DNA of 64,000 nt from PALSA-612 sp963742925 (GCA_963742925.1 CAVUNV010000009.1:248001-312000), one strand, 5' to 3'. Shown: positions 41,222-51,498, numbered from the stretch's first letter. A program made the numbers and translations. The notes: a model not told the origin generated them from the letters alone.

Positions 41222-43237
41222 TCACTCAGCGACTGTCGGACACAGCTCTGTGAGCACCGACTCGTAAACCGCTGCCATCCGGTTGCGTGCTTCCTCGACG
41301 CGCAACGCTGCCTCCCGGCGAAGTTGCTGCGAGTCGGCCCGTGCGCGGCGGAGATCGTTCACGAGAACGTGCTGTACGGGGAGATCGGGCACCGGCATGA
41401 GCATCCTCCTGACAGCGTCGGCGGTCACTCGGGGCCGTCCAACGCCCGTGATCTGGTAGATCAGCTGCCCGAAAGCGAGATCGCTTCGGAGCAGGTACAC
41501 GAGGTACTCGCGGTCGACGACAGCCAGGCCATCATCGCGAGGCCGAAGGACCAGGAGCTCGGCCGAGCAGAAACCACCCTCGTCGTCCGGCGGGATGAGA
41601 ACGACCTTCCGCAGCTTCGGGCGCAGCCGCGAGAAGAGAATGTCCCCGGCCCGATAGACGTGTGCGTTCGACTTCACTCGATCGCCCGGAATCTCCCGAG
41701 TCTCGTATTCACCGGTCTCGGCCTCGATGTCCCCGAGGCCGATCCAGCGCACGACCTCGTCGCCATGCTCCACGGCCGGGTTCACCGTCGAGCCGTCGAT
41801 GTCGACGAGGGTCTGCAGCCCGACCAGAGGGCATTTCGCACGATCGAGGCGTTCCTGGGCATGGCGGCGGGCAGGATGGAAGAAGAAGACGTCGAGCCGC
41901 GACGTCGGGTCGGCCCCGAGCGGCTGGCCGAGATCGGCCGTGAAGATCGTCGTCCCGTCGACAGCAAGCTCCAGAGCCGGAGCGCGACGACGGCGCCGAT
42001 AGGCGGTCAGCACGTCGGGAAGCTCGCTCTCGAGCCTTCGATTCCCGAGCCGGTCGTACTCGTCCGAGTAGAGCGGATCGCCGTTCGGCCGGTTGCCGAC
42101 GTTTTCGACATCGGCCATGAACGCTCCGCTGGTGCCTGACCCCCGGCCTCGTCTCCGTACGACGAGGATCGACGATTTCGCCGTCGAGTACGGCATGAAT
42201 GCCACGTCGGGCAGGCTTACGACAGCCTCGACGGTCGACTCCCGTTTGACCAGCTGCCTGATATCGGCGTTCGTGGGAAGGTTCAGCACGCTGTCGTCGA
42301 GGACGATCGCCAGCCTGCCCCCGGGACGCAGCAGAGAGAGACAGCGTTCGACGAACAGAATCCCGCGCCGCCGGGATTGCCTACCCGTCCCGGTCTGAAA
42401 GGAATCGAGGGCCTTCCGATCCGTCATGTCGGAGCCGAAGGGCGGGTTCGTGAGGATCAGATCGAACGAGGCCGGCGCAAGGGCACGCTTGATCTCGCCG
42501 GGGGCCGCGAGAGAGCCGGCGCCTTTCAGATGGAAGATCGATCGGGGATCGCCGCCGTGCAGGAGCAGGTTGATCCGGGCGACCCAGACCATCCGCTCGT
42601 CGACCTCGGCCCCGCGGAGCCGGCTGCCGAAGGCTTCGAGATCGCCCCCTCTCGCCTCGACGAAGTTCAGCGCGGCGACGAGAAAACCGCCGCTCCCCGA
42701 GGCAGGGTCGCAGACCACATCGGAGTCCTCCGGCGCGGAGAGCTCGACCATGAAGTCGACGATGTGTCGAGGCGTGAAGTACTGCTGGTTGTCGCTCTTC
42801 TCGAGCGTGTTGCGGAGGATCTCTTCGTAGGCGGCACCCTTGATGTCGTTAGGCGTCCTATCGAGATCGACGGCTGCCAGCGCACGCACGATCCGCGCGA
42901 TCGCCGCGACATCCTTCGGAAAGGCTGCTCTCGACCCGGAGAAGACAGTCGGATAGGCGGAGATCGCTCGTTGCCAGACCGCACGTGCCCGCTCGTAGAC
43001 GACGCGCTCGGCTTCGCCCGGGTGCCAGATCAGCTCCGCCTCGGCCTTGGAAGGCAAACCGTTCCAGCGCCCGGTGACCTCCCGTTCGTCCACGATCTTC
43101 GTGAACAGAAGCTTCGAGACGACCTCGAAACGCTCTGTCAAACCGCCGCCGAGCGAGTCGCGCAGCGTTCGGCTCATCTGCTGGATCAAGAGCTTGAAGG
43201 CTCTTCGATCGATCACAGGAGCGGCGCGCGCTGGCAT
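41222..43237 (-). CDS. Type I-like DNA methyltransferase fused to a specificity domain
   Basis: A 671-residue protein. Residues ~15-130 are an HsdM N-terminal helical region, residues ~140-420 an N6-adenine methylase with motif I DPASGSGGFLVAAL and catalytic NPPFG. The C-terminal ~250 residues look like one HsdS target-recognition unit (LVDIDGSTVNPAVEHGDE, AGDILFSRLRPKLRK, GVGRPRVTADAVRR). No hsdR is in the window on either side. It may be an orphan methylase used in epigenetic regulation, or remains of a type I system. The neighbour at 43317 is truncated. Confidence 0.9.
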   Translation of the reverse strand: MPARAAPVIDRRAFKLLIQQMSRTLRDSLGGGLTERFEVVSKLLFTKIVDEREVTGRWNGLPSKAEAELIWHPGEAERVVYERARAVWQRAISAYPTVFSGSRAAFPKDVAAIARIVRALAAVDLDRTPNDIKGAAYEEILRNTLEKSDNQQYFTPRHIVDFMVELSAPEDSDVVCDPASGSGGFLVAALNFVEARGGDLEAFGSRLRGAEVDERMVWVARINLLLHGGDPRSIFHLKGAGSLAAPGEIKRALAPASFDLILTNPPFGSDMTDRKALDSFQTGTGRQSRRRGILFVERCLSLLRPGGRLAIVLDDSVLNLPTNADIRQLVKRESTVEAVVSLPDVAFMPYSTAKSSILVVRRRGRGSGTSGAFMADVENVGNRPNGDPLYSDEYDRLGNRRLESELPDVLTAYRRRRRAPALELAVDGTTIFTADLGQPLGADPTSRLDVFFFHPARRHAQERLDRAKCPLVGLQTLVDIDGSTVNPAVEHGDEVVRWIGLGDIEAETGEYETREIPGDRVKSNAHVYRAGDILFSRLRPKLRKVVLIPPDDEGGFCSAELLVLRPRDDGLAVVDREYLVYLLRSDLAFGQLIYQITGVGRPRVTADAVRRMLMPVPDLPVQHVLVNDLRRARADSQQLRREAALRVEEARNRMAAVYESVLTELCPTVAE

Positions 43238-43316
43238 TCGACCTCCTCTGTCGCGACTCGGGTGTCAGGCCTGACGCGGGAGTCACGCTAGCAGTCGAGA
43301 AGGACGGGCTCGCCGG

Positions 43317-43796
43317 TTTCACATCGTCGGGCTCTGCTGCGGGAGCATCACACACCACAACTTTTTCACCTTCTCCCTCGATGGGTGGACGAACCCCTGC
43401 CCGGCCTCATCGGCGTACCTGACGGTGCCACGGGCGGACGGCGGCTCTGGCAGCCCGTCCTTCACCTATGGGCTCTTCGACGTAACCACAAATCCGGTCA
43501 CGCTCAACCAGACGTTCGGGAACAACCCGAACACGACGATCTACAACGACCTCGGCTCCGGCGTGCAATACGGGCAATACGTGCTCTCGACCGCGACAGG
43601 GCCTGCCTTTCAACTCAGTCTGAACCAGGCAGGCCTCAACGCGATCTCGCTGGCCCATCAGAGCCACCTGCCGTACTTCTCGATCGGCGGTGCGCTGATC
43701 AACCCGCCGGCCGGCGACAATCAGGACCTCTTCGGGTCGTCGGGCGGCAACGTTGTCACGTTGACGGTCGCGTCGAGCAAGCTCTGCAAGGTCTGA
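43317..43796 (+). pseudogene. 5'-truncated surface/PEP-CTERM-like domain protein
   Basis: The open frame shows an extracellular-type beta domain: HHNFFTFSLDGW, FTYGLFDVTTNP, IYNDLGSGVQYGQYVLST, LNQAGLNAISLA and FSIGGALINPPAGDNQ. This resembles domains of secreted PEP-CTERM-associated proteins. The usual signal peptide and first strands are missing, and no start codon precedes FHIVGL. The methylase gene starts just upstream on the other strand, so an insertion or rearrangement may have cut it. The first usable start inside is GTG at 43425. Confidence 0.65.
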
Positions 43797-43814
43797 ACGC
43801 GGGCAGCAAGGGCT

Positions 43815-43846
43815 ACGGACGGGGGCCGGTGCGGGCCCCCGTCCGT
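43815..43846. terminator. Strong bidirectional terminator hairpin
   Basis: ACGGACGGGGGCC at 43815-43827 pairs perfectly with GGCCCCCGTCCGT at 43834-43846 (13 bp, 6-base loop), followed by TT. It lies between the truncated gene and the convergent asnA. Confidence 0.85.
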
Positions 43847-43862
43847 TTCCGCGGCGAGGTCT

Positions 43863-44996
43863 TCACTCCAGGACGTCGATGTTCCTGGCCGCGCACATGT
43901 CCTTCAGGATCTGCGGCCAGACGGTGACGCTCACCTCGCCGAGGTGCGCCTTGCGGAGCAGGAGCATCATCGTCCGCGACTGCCCGATTCCCGCGCCGAT
44001 CGAGAGCGGGATCTCGTCCCGCACGATCGCCCGGTGGTAGGGAAGCTCGAGGAAGTCGAGCTGTCCGGACAGCTCGAGCTGCCGCACGAGTGACTCCTTC
44101 GTCACCCGGATGCCGCCCGACATCAGCTCGTGCCGGCGGCGTGTGACCGGGTTCCAGACCAGGATGTCGCCGTTCAGGCCGTGCATCGGCCTCCCGTCGG
44201 CCGAGAGCGTCTCGGTCGACCAGTCGTCGTAATCGGCGGCGCGCAGCTCGTGGGGATACCCGTCCGCGAGCGGCCACCCGATCCCGTAGATGAACACGGC
44301 GGGGTGATCCTGGAGGAACGCCGTCTCGCGCTGCTTGCGAGGCAGGTCGGGATAGACGTCCAGGATGTCCTCCGCGTGGACGAACTCGAGCTCGTCGGGA
44401 AGCGCCGGGTAGCGCGGGTCGGCCAGCGCGGGATAGCGGTCGCACAGGTAGGCGTCGGCCTCCTTCAGCACCTTCCAGATCGAGCGGACCGTCGCCGTCA
44501 GATAGTCGAGGGTGCGGTCGTCGGCGATGATCGTCTTCTCCCAGTCCCACTGATCGACGTAGGCGGAGTGATCGTGGTCGAGGAAGTAGTCCTTGCGGAT
44601 CGCCCGCATGTCGGTGAGGAGACCCTCGCCCGGCTGCATCCCGAACATCCGCAGCGCTGTTCGCTTCCACTTGGTGGCCGCCTGGACGACCTCGGCGTCG
44701 ATCGGATGGAGGTCGCGGTCGTTCGAGACGTGGAAGCCCACGGGTGTCCGCGAGCCGTCGCGGTCGAGGTAGTCGTTGACGCCGCTCGCCCGATCGACGA
44801 TCAGCGGCACCTGCACCATCATCAGGCCGAGCTCACGGCAGAGACCGTCCTCGATCAGTCGCTTGGCCTCGTACAGCGCCTGCATCGTGTCCTTCGGCGC
44901 CAGCAGCGGCACGTAGTCGTCAGGGAGGATCGTCTCGAGCTCTGCGTAGTCGCCGATCCCTGGCCCGGCCAGGTCGGCTTCCTTCATCGTCGCCAT
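43863..44996 (-). CDS. asnA: Aspartate-ammonia ligase AsnA
   Basis: A 377-residue class II aaRS-like synthetase. Family segments: KDTMQALYEAKRLIE, DRASGVNDYLDRDGSR, LTDMRAIRKDYFLDHDHS, DQWDWEK, and the C-terminal SIGAGIGQSRTMMLLLRKAH. It makes asparagine from aspartate and ammonia. It is longer than E. coli AsnA (330), from internal inserts. Start ATG at 44996 (MATMKEADL). Confidence 0.93.
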   Translation of the reverse strand: MATMKEADLAGPGIGDYAELETILPDDYVPLLAPKDTMQALYEAKRLIEDGLCRELGLMMVQVPLIVDRASGVNDYLDRDGSRTPVGFHVSNDRDLHPIDAEVVQAATKWKRTALRMFGMQPGEGLLTDMRAIRKDYFLDHDHSAYVDQWDWEKTIIADDRTLDYLTATVRSIWKVLKEADAYLCDRYPALADPRYPALPDELEFVHAEDILDVYPDLPRKQRETAFLQDHPAVFIYGIGWPLADGYPHELRAADYDDWSTETLSADGRPMHGLNGDILVWNPVTRRRHELMSGGIRVTKESLVRQLELSGQLDFLELPYHRAIVRDEIPLSIGAGIGQSRTMMLLLRKAHLGEVSVTVWPQILKDMCAARNIDVLE

Positions 44997-45216
44997 GTCG
45001 GCTCCTTCGGAGAGATTTCCGACCTCGAGGCTACGCCTGCCCTCCCCGGCGGCGCATCGGGGGAAGGCCCGCGCCGGCGATGCGGATTCCCCGCAGCTCC
45101 CTTACGCCGTGGAGCGGTCAGTGGAAACCCGTACCGCCGTACGTGGCTTCGCCGATGCCCGGCAGCAGCCCGGCGGAACAGAATCGAGTACATCCGTCGC
45201 GAGACGAGGGTGCTGC

Positions 45217-46988
45217 GTGCGCTCGATCGAATTCCGCCTGTTGGGGCCGCTGGAGGTCGAGCACGATGGTCGGCCTGTGGCGCTCGGCGGCGCGAAGGAG
45301 CGAGCGTTGCTCGCTCTGCTCCTCCTGCACGCGAACGAGTTCGTCTCCCACGACCGCCTGATCGAGGAGCTGTGGGACGGTAGCCCGCCGCAGAGCGCGA
45401 GGCACGCGCTCCAGGCGTACGTCTCGCGTCTTCGCAAGACGCTCGGCGCGGAGAGCACGGAGGAGATCATCGAGACCCGACCGGGCGGCTACCGCTGCGG
45501 ATCGACCCGGAGCAGCTCGACCTGCGCCGCTTCGAGCGCCTGATCGCGGAGGGACGCGGGGCGCTCGCAGCCGGGGAAGCTGACCGCGCTGCCGAGACCA
45601 TGCGTGAGGCCCTCGCCCTGTGGCACGGCAGCCCTCTCGACGATCTCGCCTTCGAACCGTTCGCGCCGGCGGAGATCCAGCGGCTGGAGGAGCTCCGACT
45701 GGAAGCCGTCGAGACCAGGATGGAGGCGGAGCTGCAGCTCGGACACGCGGCCGAGGTGATCCCCGAGCTCGAGTTGCTGGTCGCCCGGCACAGCCTGAAC
45801 GAGCGGCTCAGGGGGCAGCTGATGCTGGCCCTCTACCGCACGGGCCGGCAGACCGAGGCGCTCGACCTGTACCGGGAGGGGAGGAGGCACCTCGTCGAGG
45901 AGCTCGGGATCGAGCCGGGCGAGGAGCTCCGGCAGCTCCAGCAGGCGATCCTGCGGCAGGACCCGACGCTCGCACCCGTCACCGACCAGGGTGCAGCCCG
46001 AAGCCCCGCCGTGCGCCGCCGGACCGTGCCGTTGCGGCGCAGATGGCTCGTCCTCGCAACACTGCTCGTCGTCGTGGCCGCGGCGGTCGCCGTTCCCGTG
46101 CTCGCTCTGGGCGGCGGCGGCAGCGACCGCCGGCTGACGGGCGACGGCCTGGTGCTCCTCGACCCGGGGACAGGCCGGGTGAGCCGGGTTGTCGCCCTCC
46201 GCGCGCGGCCCGGAGCGGCCGCGGCACGCCGGGAGATGCTCTGGGTGACGCGAGCCCGACGCCGGAATCTGTCCAGCGGATCGACGTGAAGCGCGGATCG
46301 ATCGTCCAGACGGTGAAGATCGGGCACGCCTCGGACGGCGTCGCGCTCGGGAGCCGGAGGCCTGTGGGTCGTCAGCACCCGATGCCCGGCGCAATCGTCC
46401 GGATCGACTCGGTGACCGGCCGGATCACGAACGTGATCCAGGTCGGGAACACCCCGACGGCCGTGGCGTACGGGAACGGATCGATCTGGGTCGCGAACCA
46501 CCACGACAGGACGGTCTCGCGGATCGACGCGCAGAGACGGCGCGTCACGGCGACGATTCGCGTGGACGCGGCGATCGGCGGCCTGGCCGCCGGTGACGGC
46601 AGCGTCTGGGTCACCGACGAGGCCACGCGGACGCCTCATCCGGATCGATGCCGGGACGAACAAGGTCGCAGGCGCGACCCGGGTCGGTAAGGGCCCCACC
46701 GCCGTCGCCGCTGCGCGAGGTTCCGTGTGGGTGGTGAACAGCCTGGCCGGGACCGTGAGCGAGATCGACGCGATCAGCGGGAAGCTCCGGCGAACGATCG
46801 CGGTCGGGGAAGCCCCGTCGGCCGTCCTGGTCGCACGGGACGCGATCTGGGTGGCGAACGAGCTCGGCGGGTCCGTCTCCCGGATCACGCCGAGCACGGG
46901 TGCTCAGGCGACGACGGCCGTCGAAGGCCGGCCGGCGAGCCTCACGTGGGTCGACGGCCACGTGGTGGTCGCGGTCGCCGCCCCGTAG
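45217..46988 (+). pseudogene. SARP/BTAD regulator with YVTN-like beta-propeller, several frameshifts
   Basis: GTG at 45217 opens an OmpR-type winged helix (FRLLGPLEVEHDGR, ELWDGSPPQSARHALQAYVS). Loss of one base near 45495 moves to the BTAD domain (REALALWHGSPLDDLAFEPF, LYRTGRQTEALDLYREGRR). A single membrane helix follows (LVLATLLVVVAAAVAVPVLA), then a beta-propeller in which the frame changes near 46250, 46345, 46380 and 46628 (SIWVANHHDRTVSRID, SVWVVNSLAGTVSEID). All domains are in the normal order. Such proteins sense across the membrane and control secondary metabolism or catabolism. Decay or indel errors; see findings. Confidence 0.75.
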
Positions 46989-47013
46989 CCCGCTGCGTAG
47001 AGTGGGGTCTCGA

Positions 47014-47445
47014 ATGGCCCGCTACGTCACGACGATCGAATCGCGGCTTTCGCCCGAGGAAGCATTCGCCTACATGGCCGATTTCTCGAACGCCCGCGAC
47101 TGGGATCCGAGCGTCAGCGTTGCACACCGGGCCGGTGACGCCCCGATCGGCGTCGGCTCCGCGTTCGAGCTCGTGTCCCGCTTCGCCGGACGCGACGTGG
47201 CGCTCCGCTACACGATCGTGGAGCACGAGCCGCCGAGTCGCGTCGTGCTCCAGGCAGAGCGCCCGGGCTTCGTCTCGCGGGACACGATCACGGTCGAGCC
47301 GGCGGAGCACGGCTCCAATGTCCACTACGACGCGGTGCTCACGTTCGGCGGCATCCGCCGGCTGTTCGACCCGATCATGCAGCGTGCCTTCGATCGCGTC
47401 GGGGCCGCAGCGGCCGCGGGCATGCACGACGCACTGAACCCGTGA
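47014..47445 (+). CDS. SRPBCC/START-like fold protein
   Basis: A 143-residue polyketide cyclase/dehydrase-like protein: SPEEAFAYMADFSNARDWDP, VLQAERPGFVSRDTITVEP, and a C-terminal helix. It binds hydrophobic ligands. ATG at 47014. Its stop overlaps the SDR start as GTGA. Confidence 0.87.
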   Translation: MARYVTTIESRLSPEEAFAYMADFSNARDWDPSVSVAHRAGDAPIGVGSAFELVSRFAGRDVALRYTIVEHEPPSRVVLQAERPGFVSRDTITVEPAEHGSNVHYDAVLTFGGIRRLFDPIMQRAFDRVGAAAAAGMHDALNP

Positions 47446-48443
47446 AGCCGGCGCCCGGCGCCGGGCTCGTCGACGCGACGCTCGAGGCGAGCGTCGTCGG
47501 CAGCTTCACGCGGATCGGCTACCACGCGCGGCGGCGCCTCTTCCACTGGACGCCGCTCCGCTCGCTCCGCCTGGACGGGAAGGTTGCGATCGTGACCGGG
47601 GCGACGTCTGGCCTGGGGCGCACGGCCGCCGAGCTGATCGCAGGCCAGGGCGCGCACGTCTGCGTCGTCGGCCGCGACCCCGATCGGACCGAGCGCGCCC
47701 GGAGCGAGATCGCCGACGCGACCGGCTCCACCGTCGAGGCCGACCTCGCCGACCTCTCGCTGCTCGCGGACGCTGCGGCCTTCGCGACCCGGTTCGCCGG
47801 GCGGCACGACCGCCTCGACGTGCTGGTCCTGAACGCCGGTGCGCTCACCCACGAGTACGCCGCCACGAGCGAGGGCAACGAGACGACGCTCGCGACCCAC
47901 GTCTTGTCGCAGTTCGTGCTGATCCGTGCGCTGCGGCCGCTGCTCGAGGCGTCGGCACCGTCGCGCGTGATCGTGGTCGCATCCGGCGGCATGTACAGCC
48001 AGCCGCTCGACGTCGACGCCCTCGACCCCGACCCCGCCTCGTTCGACGGCACGAAGGCCTACGCCCGGTGCAAGCGCGCCCAGGTCGTGCTCGCCGAGGA
48101 GTGGTCGCAGCGACTGCTCGCGAGCGGCGTCGCGGTCAACGCCATGCACCCCGGCTGGGCCGACACACCCGGGCTGCGACACGCGCTTCCCGGCTTCAGC
48201 CGGATCGTCGGGCCCCTGCTCAGGACGCCCGAGGAAGGCGCCGACACGATCGTCTGGCTGGCAGCGTCGCCGGACGCCGCAGCGCTCGGTGGGCAGTTCT
48301 TCCTCGACCGGCGGCCGCGGGCGAAGCATCGCCTGAAGCGCACACGCCGCCCCGACGAAGCCGCCGAATCGGCGCGGCTCTGGCAGCTCTGCACGGAGCG
48401 CACCGCTCCGTTCGCAGCCGGCTCGGCGGATCCGCCGCGTTAA
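47442..48443 (+). CDS. Short-chain dehydrogenase/reductase
   Basis: A 333-residue SDR. Cofactor loop AIVTGATSGLGRTAAELI, NAGA in LVLNAGALTHEY, catalytic Ser (VASGGMYSQ) and YxxxK (KAYARCKRA). The fold is like DHRS12-type SDRs with an N-terminal extension. Coupled to the START-like gene, so the pair may share a lipid or sterol-like substrate (inference). Confidence 0.9.
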   Translation: MKPAPGAGLVDATLEASVVGSFTRIGYHARRRLFHWTPLRSLRLDGKVAIVTGATSGLGRTAAELIAGQGAHVCVVGRDPDRTERARSEIADATGSTVEADLADLSLLADAAAFATRFAGRHDRLDVLVLNAGALTHEYAATSEGNETTLATHVLSQFVLIRALRPLLEASAPSRVIVVASGGMYSQPLDVDALDPDPASFDGTKAYARCKRAQVVLAEEWSQRLLASGVAVNAMHPGWADTPGLRHALPGFSRIVGPLLRTPEEGADTIVWLAASPDAAALGGQFFLDRRPRAKHRLKRTRRPDEAAESARLWQLCTERTAPFAAGSADPPR

Positions 48444-48450
48444 GACCAGC

Positions 48451-50553
48451 TCAGGGACGGACCCGGAGCGCCCTGGCCGTCCAGACGGGCAGGTACCAGT
48501 TCCAGCGCCCCGCGAGCGCCATCGCCGAGGGGAGCAGCAGTCCCCGGACGAGCGTGATGTCGATCAGGATCGCGACCGCGAGCCCGAAGCCGAGCTGTTG
48601 CATGGGCGGAATCGACCCGAGGAGGAAGCCGCTGAAGGTGGCTGCCATGATCAGCCCGGCGGCGGTGACGATCCGGCCCGTGCTGGCCAGCCCGTGCGCC
48701 ACCGCGCCCGTGTTCGAACGGGTCTTGTCCCACGCTTCGCGCATGCGCGTGACGAGGAACACCTCGTAGTCCATCGAGAGCCCGAACAGCAGCGTGAACA
48801 TGAACACGGGGATCCAGCCCTCGATCTGGCTGACCTTGAGGAACCCGGCCCAGCTCCCCCAGCCCCACTGGAAGACGGCGATCATCAGCCCGCTCGCGGC
48901 CGCGACCGTCAGCAGGTTGAGGACGATCGCCTTCAGCGGCAGGAGCAGCGAGCGGAACGCCCGCACGAGCAGGAGGTACGTGAGCCCGAGCACGCCCAGG
49001 ATCAGCCAGGGGAACGAGCCGAGCGTGCGCGAGACGAAGTCGGTGGCGGAGGCGCCGCCGCCGCCCGCGATCACCCTGGCAGAGGCCGGGAAGCCGGCGG
49101 CGGGGATCAGGCGGCTGCGCAGGCGGTCGGCGAAGGCCTGGGCCTGCGGGCTGGCCGGATCGTGGCGGCCGACGATGTCGATCCGCAGGTACCGCCCGTG
49201 GCCGGCGTCGGCCGCCGGCGAGACGCTCACCACCTCGCGGTCGGCGCGCACAAGCCCGTCGAGCCGGCGTGCGGCAGCCAAGGTCGTCGCCGAGCCGTCG
49301 ACCCGGCGCGAATCGACGATGACCGTGGTCGGATCGAGCGAGTGGCGACTCGTGCTGTGCTCGAGGATCGTCAGCCCGCGCATCGCGGGGATTCCCTTCG
49401 GCAGGCTGCTGTAGGAGCCGGGGCCGACGCGGATCGCGATCAGAGGCAGCGCCGCCAGCACTAGCAGGGTCGTGATCACCGGCGCCAGGAACTTGGCGCG
49501 GCGCATCACCCAGCGCGAATGTGCCGTCCAGAGCCGGAGCTCGCCGAGGTGCCGTCGCTCGGCAAGCGCCCGTGGGAGGAGACGGGCCCCCTCGAGCCGG
49601 TGACCGAACGTCGCCAGCATCACCGGCAGCAACGTCAGCGCGCAGACCACGCTGACCATCGGGATCAGCAGGCCTCCGACACCGAAGCCTCGCAGGAACG
49701 GCACGGGCAAGAGCAGCATCAGCACGAGCCCCACCGAGACGGCGAGGCCGCTGAACACGATCGTGCGGCCGGCGTGCACCATCGTCTCCGTGACCGCCTC
49801 CTCGTGCGGACGACCCCGGCGGCGCTCGTCGCGGTAGCGGCTGACGACCAGCAGCGAGTAGTCGATGGCGATCCCGAGCCCGATCATCAGCACCATGTTG
49901 CGGAGGTAGTCGCTCAGCTCGAGCACGTGCGCAAAGCCCCACGCGATCCCGAGCGCGGGCGGGATCGTGGCCGCCGCGAACAGGAAGGGCAGCAGCGCCG
50001 ACGCCGTCCCGAACACGAGCAGCAGGATCACGAGCGCGACGGGGACGGCGAAATACAGCTCTCCGATCCTCAGGTCGTGCGCGAGCACCGGCGCGATGTC
50101 GTGCTGGATCGCCGCGTCGCCGGTCACGAACACCGCCGGCCCCAGCGCCTGGCGGAGGACCGTTGTCAGGGCCACCGCCTGCCCGCCGCTCAGCTTCGAC
50201 TCGATGAACGATGCGGCGGCGCCCGACGGCAACGGCTCCGTGCCGTCGACCTTGCCACCGGGGAGGAGCGCGACCGCCTGCGCACCGGCGCGGCGGGCGC
50301 GGACGAGCGCGTGGTCACCCTTGGTGATCAGGACGAAGCGGTCGCCCGACCGGACGCCGTACTCGCTCGCGAGCAACTGCTTGACGCGATTCGAGTCGGT
50401 TCCAGGCAGCGAGAACCCGTTGCTCAGCAGCGGCGTCAGCCGCATGGCGCCGACGACGCCGAGCGCGATCGCAATCAGCCATACACCCGTCACGAGCAGG
50501 CGATGCCGGAGGCAGAACCCGGTGAGGCGAGGGAGCACACCGCCGAGCGCCAC
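48451..50553 (-). CDS. MMPL-family RND transporter
   Basis: A 700-residue membrane protein in two similar halves, each with a helix, a large extracytoplasmic loop and a bundle of helices. Motifs: LGIAIDYSLLVVSRYRDERR in the first half and FGLSMDYEVFLVTRMREAW in the second, carrying the Asp and Tyr of the proton relay. It exports lipids or drugs. Start GTG at 50553. Convergent with the SDR gene, 7 bases apart. Confidence 0.93.
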   Translation of the reverse strand: MALGGVLPRLTGFCLRHRLLVTGVWLIAIALGVVGAMRLTPLLSNGFSLPGTDSNRVKQLLASEYGVRSGDRFVLITKGDHALVRARRAGAQAVALLPGGKVDGTEPLPSGAAASFIESKLSGGQAVALTTVLRQALGPAVFVTGDAAIQHDIAPVLAHDLRIGELYFAVPVALVILLLVFGTASALLPFLFAAATIPPALGIAWGFAHVLELSDYLRNMVLMIGLGIAIDYSLLVVSRYRDERRRGRPHEEAVTETMVHAGRTIVFSGLAVSVGLVLMLLLPVPFLRGFGVGGLLIPMVSVVCALTLLPVMLATFGHRLEGARLLPRALAERRHLGELRLWTAHSRWVMRRAKFLAPVITTLLVLAALPLIAIRVGPGSYSSLPKGIPAMRGLTILEHSTSRHSLDPTTVIVDSRRVDGSATTLAAARRLDGLVRADREVVSVSPAADAGHGRYLRIDIVGRHDPASPQAQAFADRLRSRLIPAAGFPASARVIAGGGGASATDFVSRTLGSFPWLILGVLGLTYLLLVRAFRSLLLPLKAIVLNLLTVAAASGLMIAVFQWGWGSWAGFLKVSQIEGWIPVFMFTLLFGLSMDYEVFLVTRMREAWDKTRSNTGAVAHGLASTGRIVTAAGLIMAATFSGFLLGSIPPMQQLGFGLAVAILIDITLVRGLLLPSAMALAGRWNWYLPVWTARALRVRP

Positions 50554-50713
50554 GGCGCGCGGGCTTCGAAGCAGGTCTGTTGTACTCGTGATGGAGTGCT
50601 TGATCAGGTCCCCCGCCGCCGATCGACGACACGTCTAGTACCTCTTCGGCAGCGCAACCGGGATGCACAAGCCTGATCCGAGTCTAGCGGCGGGCCGAGG
50701 CGACCCGTTTCGG

Positions 50714-51016
50714 CTACTCGACGATCGCGAAGCGTCCGTCCTCGCCGACGATGACGTGGTCGTCGGGGCGGACGTGCTCGGGCGAGACCGCGTAGTAGCC
50801 GGACACCTTCCGGAGGAAGGCGTGCTCGTCCGGCGTGAGCACGAGCCGGCTGACGCAGGCCTCGTCGCCGCACTCGCAGGCGAGCTCGAGCCGATCGTCG
50901 GTCTCCGGGACGACGGGTCGTCCATGCAGGAGCTGCTCGTTCCGAGCGGCTTTCCGAGCCCGGGTATCGGTGGAGTTCACCGACGAGACCTTCCTTCGGT
51001 TCTTGTTGCGGCCCAT
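50714..51016 (-). CDS. Small Cys-containing actinobacterial protein
   Basis: A 100-residue protein starting at ATG 51016 (MGRNKNRRKV). The core LELACECGDEACVSRLVLTP, with three Cys in CxCx4C spacing, and GRFAIVE at the end match a common small actinobacterial protein type I cannot name. Metal binding is likely; function unknown. Confidence 0.65.
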   Translation of the reverse strand: MGRNKNRRKVSSVNSTDTRARKAARNEQLLHGRPVVPETDDRLELACECGDEACVSRLVLTPDEHAFLRKVSGYYAVSPEHVRPDDHVIVGEDGRFAIVE

Positions 51017-51071
51017 CCCGAGAGAGACGACGGCGGTCGGCAACTCGGGAACGAGCTCCACTATAGGCCCA

Positions 51072-51302
51072 TTACCAGGACGGACCGGCCCGCCGGCCCG
51101 CCCGGCCCGGCGCGTCCGGCTGGTCCCCGGCCGGAGCCGCGCGCAGGAGGGCGGCAAGCCGGTCGTCGACCTTCCGCCGCAGACGCTCGCGGGCGGAGGG
51201 CCGATCCGCCGCCAGCATCCGGCCGACGGCAGAGCAGTCGTGCACCAGCCTCAGGCCGCCACGCCCCGGTGCCCCTCGCCGCATTGACTCCTCGACCGCC
51301 AC
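51072..51302 (-). CDS. Small hypothetical protein
   Basis: A possible 76-residue Arg/Ala-rich protein. The segment PSARERLRRKVDDRLAALLR forms an amphipathic helix like other small actinobacterial proteins, but the ends are low complexity. There is no clear ribosome site. Weak call. Confidence 0.35.
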   Translation of the reverse strand: MAVEESMRRGAPGRGGLRLVHDCSAVGRMLAADRPSARERLRRKVDDRLAALLRAAPAGDQPDAPGRAGRRAGPSW

Positions 51303-51498
51303 CTGATCTCAGTATCAGCCAGAGAACGACCGAGCGCGTCCCCCTTCACAGGGAAGACGCGAGAAACAGACGACGGTTTCCCGGCGCTTTACACACCGAC
51401 CGGCCCAGCCGTCGCCGCTGCCGGCGCTAGCCTTTGTGATGTGAGCGTTCCCGAGGGGAGCTGCACCGGTACCGGCGGGCGCCCGCTGGCCGGGAAGC

